A DNA stretch of 64,000 nucleotides from Pyrus communis (taxonomy: Eukaryota > Streptophyta > Magnoliopsida > Rosales > Rosaceae): positions 744,001-808,000 of the forward strand of contig NC_084815.1 in NCBI RefSeq assembly GCF_963583255.1, read 5' to 3'. Positions 59,761-64,000 of the stretch are shown one piece after another. Positions within the stretch are counted from its first letter, which is position 1. Each line of letters opens with the position of its first letter. A model generated the notes under the pieces. It had not been told where the DNA came from and searched no databases. It saw nothing but the letters and a program-made list of their open reading frames with translations. The position numbers and the translations under genes were made by a program.

Positions 59761-61777
59761 AAGGAATATGCTAGGGAGATCTTTTTTTAGATCATATTTT
59801 TTTAAATTATATTATGTGACAATTGATAGTTGGATATCATCATTAATCATATAAAGAAGAAATTCAACCATCAACCGTAATGTCACGTGGTCTACAAATA
59901 TGGTCTAATTAAAAGGTGGTCTCGAGAGCATCAACCCTACAAGAACAAGGGGAAATACTCACAATTGTATGGGACTACTATTTTATTGGTTTCCATCGTT
60001 TCTTAAGAACGTCAAATTTACTGTTCAATGCATAAACCTTTCATCAATGCGCGTGCTCTATGGCAACTCTTGATTGATAAATGATGGAAGCTGAACATAA
60101 GGCAAAATCCTTCGCCACCTCAAATAGGAGTACCGAATATCAAGACCAATCGAGGGGCTCTAATACAAGATAAAAATCAACGAGCCACATATACTAGAAG
60201 AGTGCTATCATTATCACAAATTTGAGCACATTTCGGTAGAACCATCTTCAACCGATGATAAAGAAATATTGACGGTATAAATTTCACATAAACAAATAAA
60301 ACCTTTGTGGAGCCGAGTGGAAGGATGTAAAAGCTTTGTACTTTCTTTTGGTGAATTGCATGCATGCATATACGACAAAGAGGCCATCCCATTGAAATAT
60401 AACATTCAGAGATCAATGGAGAAGAGTTGATTGATAGATATAATGTATAGCTGAGATTATGCCACTTCTCAAAAGATTAGAGAGTTAGTTGGAGTTTGTA
60501 GAATGTGCACTGTTGAGGTTCTTGTATAAATACTCGTTGTAATAACTGTCCCATTGAGAAAAGTAATACAAAAAGCACTTCAGCTTCTCTTTGCTTTTTC
60601 TTGACTTCTCAATCTTCTTCTTCCTCTGAGTTCTTGCTTTCTCCTTCTTGATTTACATTGATCACGTTGTTCTCTTTAAAGAATTTTGAAAGGTTGCCTC
60701 CGTTTTGGGGTCGGTGAACAATTTGATGAAGGCTTGTATTGTATCTATTTAGCTCGATCCTCAATGAATGTGTGCAACTAGTGGAGGAGTTCGTGTCTAA
60801 CTCCCAAGTTTGTGTTTATCAGACTTAGGGTTTCTTGCAAAAGATCATTTTCTATTGTAATTGGAGTTCTCTATTTAGAAAAGTTGGGATACGAGATGTG
60901 AGTGGTTAAGTCTATTTTTCTTATATTTTCCTCTCTTTTTACAGTACCAGACGATCAAGGTCGACCCTTTTGAGCGTATCTAAATTTTGGTTGAACTACT
61001 CAAATCATATAAGTAATCCTAGGGTTATTATATATTTGTGTCATATTTACAAGTGATATTCTACATTATTCTATATATTAAGAAGAATCAAAGAATTTGC
61101 ACGTGAGACGATATTTGTGTTACATTTATAGTACAATGACTATTTTTAAGTGTCAATAATTAAGATCTTTTTTAAATTAAAAAAAATTATAAAATTTCAT
61201 GTTTTGCTAATGTAAATTTAATTAAATTTCAAATACAGAACTAAATGTGTACCTAGAATCGTCAATCCAATTGAGCCATGATACGTGCAAATGAGGCGGT
61301 GAGTCATGGTGATAATGGTAGTGGTCATGGGCATGTAGTGGTGGTGATGGTGCATATAAATGGTTGTTTTTTTTAAGCTCTCACTTTCATATAATTTTAG
61401 AAATGACAACTAGTTTGATGAAATTTAAAACTCCGATTTATGCTCCAAATTTCTTTTGTTCACATAAAATTTCTAAATTTTTTATGTTTATATATCCAAA
61501 CAAAGGATTTGATTTATGTCATTTTAGAAATCATGTTTTCTTCAAATTCCAAGATTATTTTCCTCACCCAAATTAAGGTCACTTACATTTGTAATTTACT
61601 TCATTTTCTATTATATCTCTCGCACACCCTTCATCTCTCCTTCTTCAGTAACACACTGCCAACTTCCATCACATGCCCCCGCATGTTTGATGCTCTAGTT
61701 TCCTATTAAAAAAATTGTGAAGGGTAATAATGTAATTTCCTTTGTGGTAATATAATCAATCAAATGCTCTTTCAGCC
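59761..61777. other. Spacer upstream of the WOX gene
   Basis: No gene supported. A stretch at 60480-60620 with TATAAATAC and AAAGTAATACAAAAAGCA resembles an LTR promoter/R region, without a partner. Frames at 60177-60416 overlap each other and lack motifs. Confidence 0.35.
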
Positions 61778-61785
61778 CTATATAT
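61778..61785 (+). promoter_or_regulatory. TATA box of the WOX gene
   Basis: CTATATAT, 128-135 bases before the ATG at 61913. It implies a 5' UTR of about 100 bases. Confidence 0.5.
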
Positions 61786-61912
61786 CGCCTCAAACGTCCC
61801 TGGGGTTTACTATGTATTCATATGTACTTCATGTTTCTCTTTGTAACTTTTTTTAGTTTTCCCATTCAACCTAGGTTTCAGCAGCTTCAAAGACCAAGAC
61901 CTAACGGAATAT

Positions 61913-63721
61913 ATGGAAGATCATCATCAACATCAAGGCCAAGACCCTGACGGTAGTAGTCCAAGCAACGGCTCGACCGAGAGAAGCCCTGAGCCGGTGA
62001 GGTCAAGATGGATACCGAAGCCAGAGCAAATCCTAATTCTGGAGTCAATTTTCAACAGTGGAATGGTGAATCCTCCAAAAGAAGAAACTGTGAGAATAAG
62101 GAAACTGCTTGAGAAGTTTGGCTCTGTTGGGGATGCCAACGTTTTCTACTGGTTCCAAAACCGCCGGTCGAGATCTCGCCGCCGACAACGGCAGTTGCAG
62201 GCAAGCCTTGAACAAAGGACCAATAATAATATAAACAGTAATCCAATGGCTTCTCTTTCTCATCACCAATTGCGTGGTGAAATTCAGTACGGAATAAGCT
62301 GCAGTGTTCCTGCTGCTGCTCCTCCCTTGGCTTTCGGAGCTTCTCCTAATAATTTCCTTATGGGTTCTTCATCTTCTTCGTCTTGTGGCCATCATCTGAT
62401 AACAGATCATGATGTTCATCATAGTACTGCTTGCGTTGATGATCAGTTCTTTCCAGTTTCTAGTCAAATGGGGTTTCCGGAAATCGAGCAGAGCTCCGGT
62501 GTAACGTCTGCGTTAGGAGGAGGCCCTTCTGATACCTCAAATTTCCACTTCCAGTCTGGTAATTGCATGGACCGTTTCACTAATTTTTATACTTTGTTTG
62601 TACAGCTATATATTCGCACTCTTTTATATAATTACATTCTCTCATCTGAGCTCAAATTGAATCAGTTTTTCATTTCTTCAGTACGTTTAATTTGTTATAT
62701 CAGTTTCCTAAAGCAATTATTTTCAATTTTGTTGAGTAATATTACACTGTTGAAGTTCCATAGATTCACAATTAGTATGAGAACGACGGAGTATATAATT
62801 CGGTAGCAGCTTTTTGTTGATGTGACAGTTATTGTGTTTGAATTGTATGAAAGTTGTAGATTTCCCTAAATCCATGTAATTCCTTTTTGTGGCAGTCTTT
62901 TCCACTTGGTTTCAGATTGCTTTTAAGAAAATTTTGCAATGAAAAAGTGTGACCTTTTTAGGTAGTTGAAATGGATTTAAAAGAAAAAAGAAAAAAAGAG
63001 TATACCCCATATACATTAATTATTGTTTGACAATAATATCGATTTCAATTATAATAACAATCTGCAAAACTTCATTGTTAATTCATGAAGGATATTCGTT
63101 AAGTTTCGTAATACTTAAATGTAAGGAAAAATATTCTCTGCTTTTGTTTGCCCTAAGATTCTGTGATCTTTTTCTTGTACAAAAGCCTTTTTGTGTTCTT
63201 TTGGACCTTGACACTATGAAACCTGAAGAACATCTGCATTAGTTTAATGAATCATCCTCAAGGATTTAATACTGATAAACTCAAGTGCTAATCGAATCAA
63301 GAGTCTAATGTCTTTTTCAATTATGTATTTGTTAATGTGAGCCCTTTATTCCTTGAACACGGGTTGAAAGCTCCGGCAAGATTTTCTCCAATAACCTTTA
63401 ATTTGTTTTTGAATAATCCTAGCTCTTGTATGAGTTCTTGACCCATCAATGAATATCATATCTCTCTCAAAACTCAAATTAAGAAGCTTAGCTATTACGT
63501 GAAGTACTGAATCCATGAAGGGTCCATTGATTTATTTTCAGGTCTCATCACAGTGTTTATTAATGGATTTCCAACAGAAATTCCCAAAGGGCCACTTGAC
63601 ATGAAAGCCGTGTTTGGACAAGATGTGCTATTGGTTCACTCCTCTGGACTCCCACTTCCAATCAATGAATTTGGTTTCTTGGCACACAGCTTGGAGTCTG
63701 GTGAAAGCTATTTCCTGGTAC

Positions 63722-63764
<43 letters not shown>

Positions 63765-63848
63765 GTCATAAATAAATTTACATTGTTATATATACTGCTG
63801 ATTAAGTCGCCAAATGTTTTGTTAATGCAGGTTTCAAGACCAAGTTAA
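61913..63848 (+). CDS. WUSCHEL-related homeobox transcription factor, WOX11/WOX12 type
   Basis: Three exons, 61913-62558, 63542-63717 and 63831-63848, encode 279 residues. Junctions are TCTG/GTAATT, TTTCAG/GTCTC, CCTG/GTACAA and TGCAG/GTTTC. Residues about 30-95 form the WOX homeodomain: [17 protein letters not shown], a GMVNPP loop and helix 3 with [16 protein letters not shown]. The C-terminal conserved block in exon 2 ([19 protein letters not shown], then VHSSGLPLP and NEFGFL) and the ending ESYFLVSRPS are typical of the WOX11/12 intermediate clade, which promotes adventitious root founder-cell formation. Exon 3 encodes only five residues and the stop. No WUS-box is seen. Reading through the first donor would give a false 297-residue protein. 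Intact as far as visible. Confidence 0.93.
63726..63760. repeat. (CT)n microsatellite in WOX intron 2
   Basis: About 17 CT units starting eight bases after the donor GT at 63718. The intron is only 113 bp, so repeat-length changes alter a third of it. Confidence 0.93.
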
Positions 63849-64000
63849 GTAAATTTAAGCTGCACCTACAATATGGGAGCTTCCTACATGTTTCTTCTTC
63901 ATCTTGCCTTCTTTTCTGGTTTCGTTATCGTCTTTAGTTTCCCCCCACCCCCACAGTGTGATTATTAGAAAAATATATCTATATATTAGCTACCATGCAT
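63849..64000. other. WOX 3' UTR or flank
   Basis: Non-coding sequence after the TAA; no further gene begins inside the window. Confidence 0.5.

Noticed and set aside
62559..62806. Read-through C-terminus of the WOX frame
   Set aside because: It has no similarity to WOX proteins, while a good donor at 62559 and a conserved exon at 63542 restore the family C-terminus.

Overview
This is a plant nuclear genome window. Genes are sparse and split by GT-AG introns, spacers are AT-rich, and the DNA is full of LTR retrotransposons, LINE remnants, MITEs and microsatellites. Several short repeats (for example the element at 10470-10635 and 30490-30665, and the 9-bp-TSD MITEs at 1069 and 7197) look like families I remember from apple and pear, so a Rosaceae/Maleae source is my best guess. 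That part is inference.

Six gene loci that I recognise form the backbone. In order they are: a DnaJ-type Cys-rich protein (2981-4606, +, apparently broken); a choline-transporter-like membrane protein (4930-6310, -, intact); a GT14 glycosyltransferase (9074-14010, +, four exons, intact); an MCTP14-like multiple-C2 protein (15249-19290, -, clearly a pseudogene); a class III peroxidase (49939-51159, +, intact); and a WOX11/WOX12-type homeobox gene (61913-63848, +, three exons, intact). From memory of Arabidopsis locus numbering, this order matches At3g03700-At3g03660 (transporter, UNE7, MCTP14, peroxidase 28, WOX11) and also At5g17840-At5g17810 (DnaJ, transporter, peroxidase 57, WOX12). The window therefore looks like the ancestral block from which both Arabidopsis segments derive, stretched by mobile DNA.

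Between the MCTP and peroxidase loci lie about 30 kb of mostly mobile DNA. It holds a young Ty1/copia element with two LTRs that read identical (19299-24000), an old copia element on the minus strand (31635-38083), a 1.3-kb foldback element (38098-39381) and several MITEs. Two small genes sit in this stretch: 86-aa and 94-aa secreted precursors (28638-29007, -; 41241-42115, +). Both have a signal peptide and a C-terminal motif of the DY...GAN..HDP..PG type, which I read as PSY-like sulfated peptide hormones.

The MCTP locus is the most informative region. Its coding sequence is interrupted by two MITEs with recognisable target duplications, one MITE is itself split by a Ds-like hAT element with a perfect 8-bp duplication, and a copia element sits at its truncated 5' end. 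The gene content suggests no operon-like cooperation. What unites the loci is old synteny and later mobile-element growth.
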